Shown: positions 46,659-56,083 of the stretch, in pieces
How the letters are laid out: every line of letters begins with the position of its first letter
Numbering within the stretch: position 1 is the first letter of the stretch
Origin: Sporocytophaga myxococcoides DSM 11118
GTDB lineage: Bacteria > Bacteroidota > Bacteroidia > Cytophagales > Cytophagaceae
Assembly: GCF_000426725.1 (NCBI RefSeq)
Contig: NZ_AUFX01000004.1
Location: 663,075 to 727,074, forward strand
Length of the DNA: 64,000 nt
Direction of reading: 5' to 3'
Position numbers and translations under genes: made by a program
Notes under the pieces: generated by a model
Database searches by the model: none
What the model was told of the DNA's origin: nothing
Seen by the model: the letters and a program-made list of their open reading frames with translations, nothing else

Positions 46659-46708
46659 AAGATCATTAGGATTTAGACATATTGTTTTTGTATAAAGTGA
46701 AATTATAA

Positions 46709-47323
46709 ATGAATACAAGAGTTCTTAGTTTATTATTACTCATTACACTTTTTGGTTGTAAGCCAAGCACAGAAGGAGATAGCAATAAAACCGGTTTGCC
46801 TGATACTATTGCAGCGGAGTCTTCAAATCAAATAATACAATCTGAGTCGGATACATCTTCTGCAGAAATTCAACAAACAAATGAAGCATCTTCACTTCAA
46901 TACGAATCGTATTGCAATGACAGATGGAAGTTATGCATGCAATTGCCCAAGGATCTTTTCGTACACAAAGGAAATACATGCAGTACTGTTGTGTGTGATG
47001 AATTCTTATCTAAAAATTCCCTAATATCATTTACTATCCATGAAGATATAAGTGAGTTTGAAAATTATAAGGATAAAGAATATTCCATGGAGGAAATCCT
47101 GAACCTTTATAAAAGTGTAGCACTTGGTGAGCAAGCTAATGTTGATTCGAGTTATATTGGAGAAGAGTCACTTTATTTTTCCGGAAAGAAAGATAATGAG
47201 TATAAAGTGAGAAAGATGATTATGAAGGATAACTCTTGCATCAATTTCACTATGGAATTTCCAGCTGACAGCATAAATATTTATAAACCCATAGCCTATA
47301 AGATTTTTAATTCGATTAAATAG
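46709..47323 (+). CDS. Second lipoprotein after eCIS_core gene 2
   Basis: A 204-residue lipoprotein with signal MNTRVLSLLLLITLFGC (Cys17) and a Ser/Thr/Glu-rich linker to about residue 65. The globular part (about 68-204: YCNDRWKLCMQLPKDLFVHKG, CSTVVCDEFLSKNSLISFTIHED) contains four cysteines that could form disulfides. It is 50 bp after the first lipoprotein gene. The fold resembles small PsbP/DUF1795-like sheets only vaguely. Function unknown; its place suggests a role with the upstream effector. Confidence 0.78.
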   Translation: MNTRVLSLLLLITLFGCKPSTEGDSNKTGLPDTIAAESSNQIIQSESDTSSAEIQQTNEASSLQYESYCNDRWKLCMQLPKDLFVHKGNTCSTVVCDEFLSKNSLISFTIHEDISEFENYKDKEYSMEEILNLYKSVALGEQANVDSSYIGEESLYFSGKKDNEYKVRKMIMKDNSCINFTMEFPADSINIYKPIAYKIFNSIK

Positions 47324-47512
47324 AATAGATTCTGACAAATGCAGGTTTTTCTGTAAAAATAATTTTATTAGGTTTCCAAATGAATCCTTTGTTTTGGGAT
47401 GTCGTAATAAAAGGGTCAAATAGAGGTATGGTCAGATTTTAAGATGGATTAGCATACCTTTAATTCTAAAGGAGAAGTTTTTTCATATAGTTTTTATAGG
47501 AGTAAGTTAGCA

Positions 47513-50377
47513 ATGGGAGAGTTTTTACAAAAGCGTCGTCAGGATACAAAAAACCAAAATACCCACCAGTCACAACAAGCAAAGCAAGCGACGAAGGATA
47601 ATCAAATTCAAAAGAAGGAAGCAGAACCTGAGCAGGATATTTCTTCTGAATCTCCGGTATCAGAGGTGTTACAGAGGAAATGGGATAATTCGGATAGTAG
47701 TGAAGATAATAACATTCGAAGAGGCCCGGTTCCACCAATGTCAGGAGGGGCAGAAAATGCAGTTCAGCGCAAGGGTCCCATCCCATTGCAATTTTATGCC
47801 CCAGATGTAGAAGAAGAATCTGTTCAGAAGAAAGGACCTATCCCCTTGCAACTTCAGTCATCGGACGAGGATGAAGAACCGGTTCAGCGCAAAGGCCCTG
47901 TACAAGCGATGGAGTCAGAAGAGGAGGAGGAAGAGACTGTTCAAAAAAAGGGCCCTGTACCGACGATGGCAATGGAGCCAGAAGGGCAATATGATACGGG
48001 TCGAGAAACAGCTTCAGATAAGTTGCCATCTACTGTCCAGGCAAAAATGGAAACTTCATTCGGGGAGGATTTCTCTAACGTCAACATTCACAAAGCTTCA
48101 TCACAATCTAAGGATCTTAATGCGCTTGCCTATACACAAGGCAATGACATACACTTTGCTCCTGGTCAATACAATACTGAATCACAGAAGGGGCAAGAAC
48201 TTCTTGGCCATGAACTGACGCACGTGGTTCAGCAGCGAGAAGGCAGAGTGCAACCTACAGTTCAGAAGAAAGGTGTTGGTATCAATGATGACAAAGGATT
48301 GGAAAAGGAAGCAGATGAGATGGGAGAAAAGGCAGCAAAGGGAATAGCTCAGTCTTCCAGGTTAGCATCGCAGTCAGCAGAACCTTCAGGTTCAATAGTT
48401 CAAAAGCAAGCAGCTAATGATCCACTGAAAGTTGACAAGGGACAAATAACATTTGATGCTGAAGGAAACAATGATTCTCAAAGCAGATATTATTCAAGAA
48501 GAGCACATTGGCCTGGCGGACCGTCAGGTGTAACTATAGGCAGAGGATATGATCTGGCGCATAGAGGATCAAAGAAACTTATAAAAGATGAGTTTACTTC
48601 TATAGGAATTGATTATTCAAAGTTCTCAGGTGCAATTGGCTTGCAGGGAGAAAAAGCTCAGGAATGGCTTAATGACAATAAAGACAGCTTGCCGGAAATT
48701 TCACTTGAGCAGCAGGAGAAATTGTTTAACCTGAGTTATACCAGTATTGAGAATGATGTTAAAAGAATTTCAACTAAAGAAGATGTGGTTGAAAAATATG
48801 GAGAAGTTAATTTTGATAAACTTGATCCTACCATTCGTGACATCATTGTAGATCTCAGGTTCCGAGGAGATTATTATGGAGATACAAGAAAATATGTTCA
48901 GGAACCAATGGTGAAGAATGACCTTCAGGCACTATACAAAGTAATGAAGGATAAGTCAAAATGGAAAAATGTTCCTGAAGACAGATTTAATCGCCGCGTT
49001 AAAGCCATAGAAGCAGCATTGGGCGTTAATGGTAATGCTACCAAAACGACTCCGGCTGCCACAGCATCTGCTCCGGCTTCAACAGGTAATCAGGTAAGTG
49101 ATGGTGAGTATGTGGTTAAAAGCGGAGAGTCTCTCGATATTATTGCTGCTAAGTTCAAGACAGATGAGGCAACAATAAAAAATCTTAACAAGGACAAATT
49201 AAAACAATGGCCAACAAAGTCAGGCAAAGTTGTCTATGGATTTGCTGCAGGTGATAAGATCAATGTTCCTAAGGTTCAGAAGCCTTCGGAGAATATTACC
49301 AAATCACCTTTAGCAGAAGAAAAAGGACTTGTGGAAAGTTCCTTCGATTTATTAAATGATGCGATTGAAACAACTAAAGATTATGTAGAAGATAGTTGGG
49401 ACTCTTTTACAAAAAGCGTTGGAAGCCTGTTCAGTTCAAGCGCAAGCGTTGAGAAATCCACTACTCCTGCTAAGGCTCAGGAAACAAAGTCAGACCCGGC
49501 GGCAACAACAAAAACAGAGAACAAAACTACAGCCCCGGCACCTGCTGCCCAGGAAACCGAGAAGAAAGGTATATACTCAAGCCAGAGAGATAATAAATAT
49601 AGCGGTACCGATATTTATGGTGCAGGAACCAAAGGAGGCAATGTATCTGCAGACAATATGTGTAATGTGACATCTCTGGCAATGACATTAAAGAGCCATG
49701 CAAGTGAGCATGATCTGAAGACAAATACAGTTAATCTGTTAATCAATGGAGGTGGATATGCTGAGACAAAGCGTGCAGAACTTATGGGGTTTGATCTGGA
49801 AGATCTCATTATAAGAAGGTTTGTACAATTGGGTTCAGATTACTTCAAGAAAAATGTAATGGGCAAAGATTTTGAATTTGATAAGAATCCTCCTCATCAA
49901 TTTGGCGCTTGTCTGTCACACGTTGGTAAACAGATTATTTCCGGTGTTCAGAAAACACTGGATTATTATGATGTATTTGATAAAACAAAATATGAGAAGA
50001 TAGCTCCTGAACTTGATAAGGGCAACACGGGCTTCGGAGGAACTTATCTCACAGGCGGCCACGTGGTAAACCTGGTAAAGGTTGTATCAGACGGGCTCAT
50101 CATAAATGATCCATATGGATTGATATTGGGAGTTAAGGGAAGCTATTTAAAGAACGGTGCAAAAATCGCCGATAACAAACAAAAGATTACTGATAATTTA
50201 ACCACAATAGAAAAGCGTTTAAAATATAACTCAGCACTGCTGGCTCAAACCAAAGCCTATCTAACATCCACAGAGAAGTTATTCTCGCATAATATGGGTG
50301 AAAATGTTTTCGTAGATTGGGATGATGTAAAGACATTCTCCATATTCAGATGGCTTGTAATTTTAAAAGTGAAATAA
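47513..50377 (+). CDS. eCIS_core modular protein 3: pesticin/lysozyme-like, LysM and C39-like domains
   Basis: A 954-residue protein without a Sec signal. Leader 1-69 with EVLQRKWD; five GP[VI][PQ] units at 70-150 ([38 protein letters not shown]); eCIS_core about 169-277 with HELTH at 233-237. Residues about 305-505 look like a pesticin/T4-type muramidase: [18 protein letters not shown] (candidate catalytic Glu317), [20 protein letters not shown] LysM follows (about 530-582: [17 protein letters not shown]). After a Pro/Ala/Thr linker the C-terminus (about 685-900) resembles C39-type cysteine peptidases: [15 protein letters not shown] (Cys717), [10 protein letters not shown] (His850), INDPYG (Asp866). 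Two lipoprotein genes follow, the first 4 bp away. A wall-degrading effector is likely, by inference. Confidence 0.85.
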   Translation: MGEFLQKRRQDTKNQNTHQSQQAKQATKDNQIQKKEAEPEQDISSESPVSEVLQRKWDNSDSSEDNNIRRGPVPPMSGGAENAVQRKGPIPLQFYAPDVEEESVQKKGPIPLQLQSSDEDEEPVQRKGPVQAMESEEEEEETVQKKGPVPTMAMEPEGQYDTGRETASDKLPSTVQAKMETSFGEDFSNVNIHKASSQSKDLNALAYTQGNDIHFAPGQYNTESQKGQELLGHELTHVVQQREGRVQPTVQKKGVGINDDKGLEKEADEMGEKAAKGIAQSSRLASQSAEPSGSIVQKQAANDPLKVDKGQITFDAEGNNDSQSRYYSRRAHWPGGPSGVTIGRGYDLAHRGSKKLIKDEFTSIGIDYSKFSGAIGLQGEKAQEWLNDNKDSLPEISLEQQEKLFNLSYTSIENDVKRISTKEDVVEKYGEVNFDKLDPTIRDIIVDLRFRGDYYGDTRKYVQEPMVKNDLQALYKVMKDKSKWKNVPEDRFNRRVKAIEAALGVNGNATKTTPAATASAPASTGNQVSDGEYVVKSGESLDIIAAKFKTDEATIKNLNKDKLKQWPTKSGKVVYGFAAGDKINVPKVQKPSENITKSPLAEEKGLVESSFDLLNDAIETTKDYVEDSWDSFTKSVGSLFSSSASVEKSTTPAKAQETKSDPAATTKTENKTTAPAPAAQETEKKGIYSSQRDNKYSGTDIYGAGTKGGNVSADNMCNVTSLAMTLKSHASEHDLKTNTVNLLINGGGYAETKRAELMGFDLEDLIIRRFVQLGSDYFKKNVMGKDFEFDKNPPHQFGACLSHVGKQIISGVQKTLDYYDVFDKTKYEKIAPELDKGNTGFGGTYLTGGHVVNLVKVVSDGLIINDPYGLILGVKGSYLKNGAKIADNKQKITDNLTTIEKRLKYNSALLAQTKAYLTSTEKLFSHNMGENVFVDWDDVKTFSIFRWLVILKVK
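47720..47962 (+). repeat. Acidic VQ-x-K-GP repeats of protein 3
   Basis: Coding repeats for residues 70-150: RRGPVP, then [24 protein letters not shown] and VQKKGPVP, separated by acidic spacers such as EEEEEET. It is more diverged than the repeats of proteins 1 and 2. Confidence 0.88.
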
Positions 50378-50381
50378 AAAG

Positions 50382-51104
50382 ATGAAAAAATTTTCTCCAT
50401 TAGTTATGGCTATGATTGTAGCCTGCTCAACTCCTTCAGAAAAAACAGAGATGAAAGACACAACTGCTTATTCAGCAAAAGATACAGCATCAGCACCTGC
50501 TAATACAGAAAATGATATTGTAAAAAATGATATGACCATCCTGGCATTCCATAAACAAGTTCAGTCAACACCGCTCCGACTCAACCATAATGAGTCATAT
50601 ACATTACCAGATATTAAAGAAGAGGAAGGAAGCATTAAAGTATATGATCCTGCTTATGAGGAGCCGGTTGATCAGGCATCAGTTTCTTCATCTGGTGATA
50701 GCATTGCATATACAGCAGGTGATTATTCAGTAAGAGCAGTTCAGTTAAAATCATGCGGAGGACATCAGTATGCAGCACTCCTGATATCAGAGCTTATGGG
50801 AAGCTTTGAATCATATACATTAAAAGTATTCAGACTGGATAATGAAAAGTGGAATGATGTTACTGGTGAAGTGCTGAACCCAAAAGATTTAAGTACCATT
50901 ACCACTGCAGGTATCTCAAAGGATGATTTTCACTACCTGATTGATAAGAATTCAATCAATGTTAAACTGAATCCTTCAAAGCTTGGTCCATCGTTTAAAG
51001 AGTCCAATGCTGATGACCCCATATTTAAAACCACCGAAGATGAAAGAAATAAAAGGCTCAAGCTGGAGTGGTCGGCCGATGCATGCAAATTTATTGTGAA
51101 ATAA
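50382..51104 (+). CDS. Lipoprotein directly after eCIS_core gene 3, candidate immunity protein
   Basis: A 240-residue lipoprotein. Signal MKKFSPLVMAMIVAC (Cys15), then a Thr/Ala/Asp-rich tether. The globular part (SYTLPDIKEEEGSIKVYDP, YSVRAVQLKSCGGHQYAALLISELMGSF, LKVFRLDNEKWNDVTGEVL) looks beta-rich. Only 4 bp separate it from the large gene. No family recognised. Confidence 0.8.
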   Translation: MKKFSPLVMAMIVACSTPSEKTEMKDTTAYSAKDTASAPANTENDIVKNDMTILAFHKQVQSTPLRLNHNESYTLPDIKEEEGSIKVYDPAYEEPVDQASVSSSGDSIAYTAGDYSVRAVQLKSCGGHQYAALLISELMGSFESYTLKVFRLDNEKWNDVTGEVLNPKDLSTITTAGISKDDFHYLIDKNSINVKLNPSKLGPSFKESNADDPIFKTTEDERNKRLKLEWSADACKFIVK

Positions 51105-51141
51105 AACCTTGTTTAAATTAAAATCTAATAACCTTAATAAA

Positions 51142-51843
51142 ATGTCACGTATTTCAATCCTATTATTGCTATCAATAATGATTTATTCATGTTCCGGTGA
51201 AAAGAATACAGAGCAGCAAGAAGTGAATACAGATTCCTCGGCTGTTATAGAAAAAGCAGCAGAGCAAACTGTAGACACTTCCACTTCAACAGTAACACAA
51301 CCAAGCAGTGAAGTTGGTTCTTTTCCTTCATTTCTATCAAAATTTAAAGACCTTACGACACCTGTTGAACTTGTTGCGAGAGATCTTGAAGAAGATGAGC
51401 TTACAGCTATTGACACAAACTATCAGAGTAAATTCATTAAGCCATTTACCACCAAAATATCTGAAAAAGATTATCCATATAATTTCAATTATCCTGATTT
51501 TAAAACCGACAATTATAAGGCAATAGGAAAAGTGACCTTAAGTGAAAACGTAACTTTAGCGATATTTTCCTTGTTTTATGAAAGCTATACTTTTATAGGA
51601 GTGATTGCTTATGATAAAGATGGAAAGATCCTTGATGGCAAAATGGCAGCGGAAGAAGAGGGTGGCTCAGCTGTGAGAATGATATTAAAGGGGTCACTTG
51701 ACAAGTCAGAGAATACAGTGGTTCTTAAAACTGACTATGTTGAAGAGCATTATGACGCAAAAGGAAAGCTTACAGAAAAGAATCCTAAAAAGACAACATA
51801 TAAATTTGATTTGAGCATAGGAAAGTTTGTAGCTGAAAAATAA
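51142..51843 (+). CDS. Second lipoprotein after eCIS_core gene 3
   Basis: A lipoprotein of about 233 residues. The ATG at 51142 gives a clean signal (MSRISILLLLSIMIYSC, Cys17); upstream codons from 51109 add a non-signal extension. The tether is rich in Glu, Ser and Thr to about residue 60. The globular part includes KAIGKVTLSENVTLAIFSLFYESYTFIGVIAYDKDGKILDGK and a KLTEKNPKKTTYKFD end, typical of small beta-sheet lipoproteins. It closes the unit before a strong terminator. Confidence 0.78.
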   Translation: MSRISILLLLSIMIYSCSGEKNTEQQEVNTDSSAVIEKAAEQTVDTSTSTVTQPSSEVGSFPSFLSKFKDLTTPVELVARDLEEDELTAIDTNYQSKFIKPFTTKISEKDYPYNFNYPDFKTDNYKAIGKVTLSENVTLAIFSLFYESYTFIGVIAYDKDGKILDGKMAAEEEGGSAVRMILKGSLDKSENTVVLKTDYVEEHYDAKGKLTEKNPKKTTYKFDLSIGKFVAEK

Positions 51844-51863
51844 TCAAAGCTGAATATAAATAT

Positions 51864-51910
51864 AAAAGAGAGGTATTTCAAAGACGAGATAACCTCTCTT
51901 TTATTTTTAT
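51864..51910 (+). terminator. Rho-independent terminator closing the protein 3 unit
   Basis: AAAAGAGAGGT / ACCTCTCTTTT, an 11-bp perfect stem with a 17-base loop, followed by ATTTTTAT. Confidence 0.85.
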
Positions 51911-52056
51911 ATATGGTAGCTTCATTCAAGTTGGAAGTATACAATACATGGATTGGATCTCTAACTTGTAAATATGTTTGGTGCCAAAAATATTTTACAA
52001 GGAAGAGGAGGATAATTTAAGATTCATTTAAGTTTTAAAATTTTTTTACTAACTCC

Positions 52057-52086
52057 TTGACTTTTAAATAAAACTTTCTACTTTTG
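52057..52086 (+). promoter_or_regulatory. Bacteroidota-type promoter for the orphan leader fragment
   Basis: TTG at 52057-52059, a 19-base spacer, then TACTTTTG at 52079-52086. This is an exact match to TTG-N19-TAnnTTTG. The expected transcript would have a leader of about 195 bases before the start at 52289. Confidence 0.7.
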
Positions 52087-52288
52087 AAAATCATTTTCAG
52101 GTACAGATTTTTTTGTACAAAGTTTTCGAGTACAAGTTTGTAATTATACTACCAGCTGTTGGATAATCTACAAGCCCCAGAGTTTGCATAAAACTCTTTC
52201 TTTATTAAATCCGGTTGTTGAATAAATTTTTGATGTTGGTTCCGGAATAAGTTAACAGCTTTTTCATTTTACTTTTATTCAAATAGCT

Positions 52289-52531
52289 ATGGTAGAGTTT
52301 TTACATAAGAACCGGCAAGGTTCGAATAAACATCAGAATTTTCACCAGTCTCAACAGACGCAGCTTAAGCCATTAGAGAATAAAACAGAGGCAAATCAAG
52401 AAGAGGAATTTTCCAATGAATCCTTTCCTGAAACAGTATTTCAAAGAAAGTGGGACAGCTTTGGAGGAGATGATGAAAGCAGGAGTGAGCGGAGAGGTCC
52501 TGTTCCCGGATTCAATATTTATCATCCATAA
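52289..52531 (+). pseudogene. Orphan N-terminal leader fragment of an eCIS_core protein, 80 aa
   Basis: An 80-residue frame that is clearly related to the N-terminus of the gene at 56177: both share QTQLKPLEN, the EEEFSN segment and FQRKWDSFGGDDE. The frame ends just after the first RGPVP repeat with GFNIYHP. There is no eCIS_core domain or cargo downstream; a lipoprotein gene follows after 85 bp. It keeps a consensus promoter, the same 5' leader and an open frame, so it may be a deletion remnant or a donor cassette. It could also be expressed as a short peptide. Confidence 0.75.
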
Positions 52532-52615
52532 AAGTGGAATTCAAATGTAACCATAAAGATTGGTTTTATTACGTCTTAGAAATTCAATTTACACTATAGT
52601 TTTAACCTATTTATT

Positions 52616-53080
52616 ATGAAACATGTATTTCTTAATTTTTTATTTATTGTCATGGCAGGCACACTTTTCCAATGTTCAAAGAAGAAGGACGATCCGACAC
52701 CTATTAAACAAAACGTTCAAAACGATTTCTTAGAGTTGGCAGGTGGGTCTTTTTCTTTGACAGGACAATCATATATTCAAGGAGAAGGTGAATATGATGT
52801 CTATGCTTCACTTCCATCTATCCTTTCAAGCATCCATTTGAATTTTTATGGTGACATTCCGGCTGAAGGGGCTACAAAAGTTTACAATTTAGAGGAAGCA
52901 TTTTCCGGCTCTGTTAATATCAATACTGGACCATCGTCAGTTTTTTTTGCGGATGAAGGTAATGTTAGTGTGACAAATGATAGTGGAAGACTAATTGTTA
53001 AATTTACCAATCTTACTATAACTAAATATAATGATGGATCTACTGTCACTTCCAGTCTTCTTTTAACGGCTCCTAAGTAA
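52616..53080 (+). CDS. Lipoprotein after the orphan leader fragment
   Basis: A 154-residue lipoprotein with signal MKHVFLNFLFIVMAGTLFQC (Cys20) and a SKKKDDPTP tether. The mature part is beta-rich (FSLTGQSYIQGEGEYDVYASL, KVYNLEEAFSGSVNINTG, GRLIVKFTNLTITKYNDGS). It occupies the place held by candidate immunity lipoproteins in the complete units, but no intact effector precedes it. It might be an orphan immunity gene left after loss of its effector. No family recognised. Confidence 0.75.
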   Translation: MKHVFLNFLFIVMAGTLFQCSKKKDDPTPIKQNVQNDFLELAGGSFSLTGQSYIQGEGEYDVYASLPSILSSIHLNFYGDIPAEGATKVYNLEEAFSGSVNINTGPSSVFFADEGNVSVTNDSGRLIVKFTNLTITKYNDGSTVTSSLLLTAPK

Positions 53081-53583
53081 GGATTTGGTCTTGCAAAGTA
53101 AAAATCAAAATGTATTAGGAACGTGAGCTTATCAGTAATGTAAGTCTTTTTAAACTTCAGTTCATACTTGGGATTGGTATATTTAAATGTGAAATATTAC
53201 ACTGTGTATTTCTCAGAAGTGATAGATTGTTTTACAGATGATCGAAGGGCGAAGATGCTGGAATTTAGATTTATTGAAGATTAATAGAGTAAAATAGTAT
53301 TCAATTCATTTTTATCTTTTGATAAATTGTTCAACTGTTCAACTGTATAAATAGCTATGAGTAAAAAACCACTTTGTAAAATATATTTTAACCACAAACT
53401 TTTAATAAAAATGAAAAACCAAATGTTTTCGTGTGCCTTAGCTTTGGCTATGGTGAGTATTCTTTTTGTGTCTCTCGAAATGATAAGAATTGTAAACAAT
53501 AGTTAAACGGCTAATATCTTTAGGTCCGCATTTACTAATGAAATTGTTCTCATTAATATTTCTAACAACTAATATTATAGCTT
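53081..53583. other. Intergenic region with a FISUMP signal-peptide remnant
   Basis: About 500 bp without a complete gene. The only recognisable element is the remnant at 53411-53506 described separately. The first 300 bases show nothing I can name. Confidence 0.55.
53411..53506 (+). pseudogene. Remnant of a FISUMP lipoprotein signal peptide, 31 aa
   Basis: The frame MKNQMFSCALALAMVSILFV aligns closely with the signal peptide of the FISUMP gene at 54980 (MKKQIVSLTIAFAMASILFM), keeping the AMxSILF core. The lipobox Cys is replaced by Leu and the frame stops after 31 residues. It looks like the stub of a decayed paralogue. Confidence 0.6.
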
Positions 53584-54900
53584 ATGAAAAATCTTTTACT
53601 TTCTATTTTTTTTCTTTCAAGTTTTCAATTTGCAATAGCAAATAAAGTCCTTGTGACTTCTAGCTCTGACGATGTGAGTAATCCAACGTTTGGTATGCTT
53701 CGTTACTTCATTTACAATTCATCAAATGGAGACACCATTATGTTTAATGTACCTAACGTGAATCTATTAACCAAAATAGATATTATTACTTCTGTTGTGA
53801 TTGATGGAGGCAAGGAAATGGTGACTATTGATGGAGGTTATAATGATCAATTGTTTAATGTTATAGCTTATAATTCCTCAACTACAATTTCAATAAAGAA
53901 TCTGAAATTGATTAATGGCAAAATAATATCGGATAATGCTTGGGGCGGGGCTATGAAAGTTATAACAGGAGATGTATCTGGTGGAAAAGCGATTGTGGAA
54001 AACTGTATTTTTTATAACAACGAGGCGTTTGCTTTCCATGATGGACAAGGAGGTGCTTTATATAGTAAGGGGCTTGCCGGAGTATTTATCAATTGTTCTT
54101 TTTTTAATAACAAGTTAAGTGGCACTGCCGATCTTCAGGAAGGAGGAGCCGTTATGGCTTGGGGGGGTACATTCATTAATTGTGTTTTCTCTGGCAATCA
54201 AGCTAAAAATGTTGGAGGGGTGTATGCTCACCCTGATGCACAGTTCTTTAACTGTACGTTCGCAGGTAACAGGGCTACAGCAAGCAATTCTGTCGGTGGA
54301 ATTCAATCAGATAAGGCCTATTTTGAAAATTGTATTGCATTTAACAACTATGCAAATTCTACTAGTAAAAATATAAACGCCATAAATTTTTCTTCAATTA
54401 AAAACTGTGCAATAGAATCGACCAATGCTTTAGTCGGTTTAAATGGAAATATCGGACTTAACACTTCTCCATTTAGAGGAGGAAGTGATGATGATAGTTT
54501 ATCTTTAGTCCAAGGTTCACCTTGTATTGATGCAGGAACAAGTGATTTACTAGCTTGGCCAACTGATATTTTAGGTAATAAAAGGATAGCCGGAGCAAAA
54601 ATTGATATGGGAGCTTATGAATATGGCTCTGCTCCGATCGCTGCAGGTATATTTACTTCTGTTGTACAAAAGGAACCTGTTTTATATCCGAACCCATCCA
54701 AGGGAACAGTATATTTAAATCAAGAGATTCTTCAAAATGGAATTTTCAGTATTGAAGTATTTGATTTGTTGGGCAAACTTATTTTAGTTCAGAATGATAT
54801 GGATGAATCATGTATGTTGCTTATTGAGGAACAAGGCATCTTTCAGGTAAAAATTAGATCAAACAATACTGTTTATTTTCAAAAAATAGTTATAGAATAA
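53584..54900 (+). CDS. Beta-helix protein with T9SS type A sorting domain
   Basis: A 438-residue secreted protein. Signal peptide MKNLLLSIFFLSSFQFAIA. The body is a right-handed parallel beta-helix of the choice-of-anchor-Q type, visible as repeated short turns (VIDGGKEMVTIDGGYNDQLF, NGGAL-like GQGGALYSKGLAGVFINCSFFNN, EGGAVMAWGGTFINCVFSGN, VGGVYAHPDAQFFNCTFAGN) and ending in SPCIDAGTSD and DMGAYEYG. The C-terminal 75 residues are a T9SS sorting domain starting VLYPNPSKGTVYL and ending VYFQKIVIE. It should be exported by T9SS and anchored or released at the surface. Ligand is unknown. Confidence 0.88.
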   Translation: MKNLLLSIFFLSSFQFAIANKVLVTSSSDDVSNPTFGMLRYFIYNSSNGDTIMFNVPNVNLLTKIDIITSVVIDGGKEMVTIDGGYNDQLFNVIAYNSSTTISIKNLKLINGKIISDNAWGGAMKVITGDVSGGKAIVENCIFYNNEAFAFHDGQGGALYSKGLAGVFINCSFFNNKLSGTADLQEGGAVMAWGGTFINCVFSGNQAKNVGGVYAHPDAQFFNCTFAGNRATASNSVGGIQSDKAYFENCIAFNNYANSTSKNINAINFSSIKNCAIESTNALVGLNGNIGLNTSPFRGGSDDDSLSLVQGSPCIDAGTSDLLAWPTDILGNKRIAGAKIDMGAYEYGSAPIAAGIFTSVVQKEPVLYPNPSKGTVYLNQEILQNGIFSIEVFDLLGKLILVQNDMDESCMLLIEEQGIFQVKIRSNNTVYFQKIVIE

Positions 54901-54979
54901 CTTTGATGTGATGGTGATTATTAATTTTTATTTACGTCGATTTTATAAATTTTTTCAACCTATTAAATCAACTAAACTA

Positions 54980-55600
54980 ATGAAAAAACAAATCGTTTCA
55001 TTGACCATAGCTTTTGCTATGGCAAGTATTCTTTTTATGTCTTGTAAAAAGGATGAAGATAATAAACCGCAACAATCAGGAGAATCAACATTTGAAGATC
55101 CAAGAGATGGTAAGATTTATAAGACGATTAGGATTGGTAACCAGACATGGTTTGTGGAGAATTTGAGATTTACTGGACCAGTTGAGGTGGGTTACATCAA
55201 TGATCCATATGGAAAGGTAGATTCAACAAAGAAATATGGTCCACTTTATACGTGGGAAGCAGCAAACTTGGCATGTCCTAATGGATGGCATTTACCTTCT
55301 GATGAAGAATGGAGACTACTTGAGCATAATCTTGAAATGTCAAATTCAGATACAGCTATGGTTGGTTACAGTCAGTTACGAGGAGTAGATCAAAAGTTAG
55401 GGACAAGAATGCAAGTTGGTGGAAATATAGGATTTAATTTTGTAATAATGAGTACAGAAAGAGAACAGGAAGTATGGACGTCCTCTAGATTTTCAGCAAC
55501 TAAAAGCTATATAAGAAATTTTACCAGAAATGACTTTTCAATTTATAGAACCTCAACTGAGCCAGGAACGGCTTTATGTGTTAGGTGTTTGAAAGATTAA
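54980..55600 (+). CDS. FISUMP-domain lipoprotein 1
   Basis: A lipoprotein of about 206 residues. The ATG at 54980 gives the signal MKKQIVSLTIAFAMASILFMSC; an in-frame ATG at 54908 adds an implausible extension. The domain is the Fibrobacter succinogenes major paralogous (FISUMP) type: DGKIYKTIRIGNQTWFVENLR, CPNGWHLPSDEEWRLLE, VWTSSRFS and the terminal ALCVRCLKD. Function of the domain is unknown; it occurs in many Bacteroidota surface proteins. A paralogue lies at 60952. Confidence 0.88.
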   Translation: MKKQIVSLTIAFAMASILFMSCKKDEDNKPQQSGESTFEDPRDGKIYKTIRIGNQTWFVENLRFTGPVEVGYINDPYGKVDSTKKYGPLYTWEAANLACPNGWHLPSDEEWRLLEHNLEMSNSDTAMVGYSQLRGVDQKLGTRMQVGGNIGFNFVIMSTEREQEVWTSSRFSATKSYIRNFTRNDFSIYRTSTEPGTALCVRCLKD

Positions 55601-55607
55601 ATGATTA

Positions 55608-55648
55608 AAAGGTCTTCTTAATCAAGTTAAGAAGATCTTTGATTTTTC
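55608..55648 (+). terminator. Terminator after FISUMP gene 1
   Basis: AAAGGTCTTCTTAA / TTAAGAAGATCTTT, a 14-bp stem with one G-U pair, followed by GATTTTTC. Confidence 0.85.
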
Positions 55649-55940
55649 TCAACATACTTTTTAAAATATAATACTAAGACATGTAGTCTTAATTCTTCCT
55701 TTGATTTTTTATTCAAAATAGAGCTTTGGCTGATCTAACTTTTGCAGCCTGCACACGACCTACCTTATTGACAATAAAAGTATAAGGATTCCGCATCAAT
55801 CCATCTGATACAATATGTAAATTTTAAATTTTTCCTAGTGAAAACATCTAAGCGGGGCAAGCTTCCCACATGTGGAGATAATGTAATTGTATAGTTTAGA
55901 CATTAAATCAGAAATCAAGACCGCCAATCTTGTCCATCGT

Positions 55941-56083
55941 TTAATCCATTTGCTTTCAATGAAATAATTCAGGAGAAAATTTCCTAGATTTTTTCATCCT
56001 GAGCATCCCGATACAGATATTTTTTCCTTTTAATTCCTTGATTTTTAGAAACAATTCTCTATTTTGGCATTCCCGAAAAATTT
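55941..56083 (+). repeat. Intergenic repeat, copy A
   Basis: About 140 bp closely similar to 60682-60821. The most conserved parts are TTAATCCATTTG, TTTCAATGAAATA, GGAGAAAATTT, TTGATTTTTAGAAAC and CTATTTTGGCATTCCCGAAA. It lies upstream of eCIS_core gene 4. Confidence 0.85.
56038..56067 (+). promoter_or_regulatory. Promoter-like element for eCIS_core gene 4
   Basis: TTG (56038-56040), 19-base spacer, TATTTTGG (56060-56067). It follows the TTG-N19-TAnnTTTG plan with one mismatch in the -7 box and is conserved in the duplicated block at 60776-60805. Confidence 0.5.

Larger units (their letters stand above)
51844..52288. other. Intergenic region with terminator, promoter and long leader before the orphan fragment
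   Basis: 445 bp without a gene. It holds the terminator at 51864-51910, a consensus promoter at 52057-52086, and a leader of about 200 bases. The last 50 bases (ending AACAGCTTTTTCATTT to ATAGCTATGG) match the leader of eCIS_core gene 4 at about 56127-56180. Confidence 0.65.
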
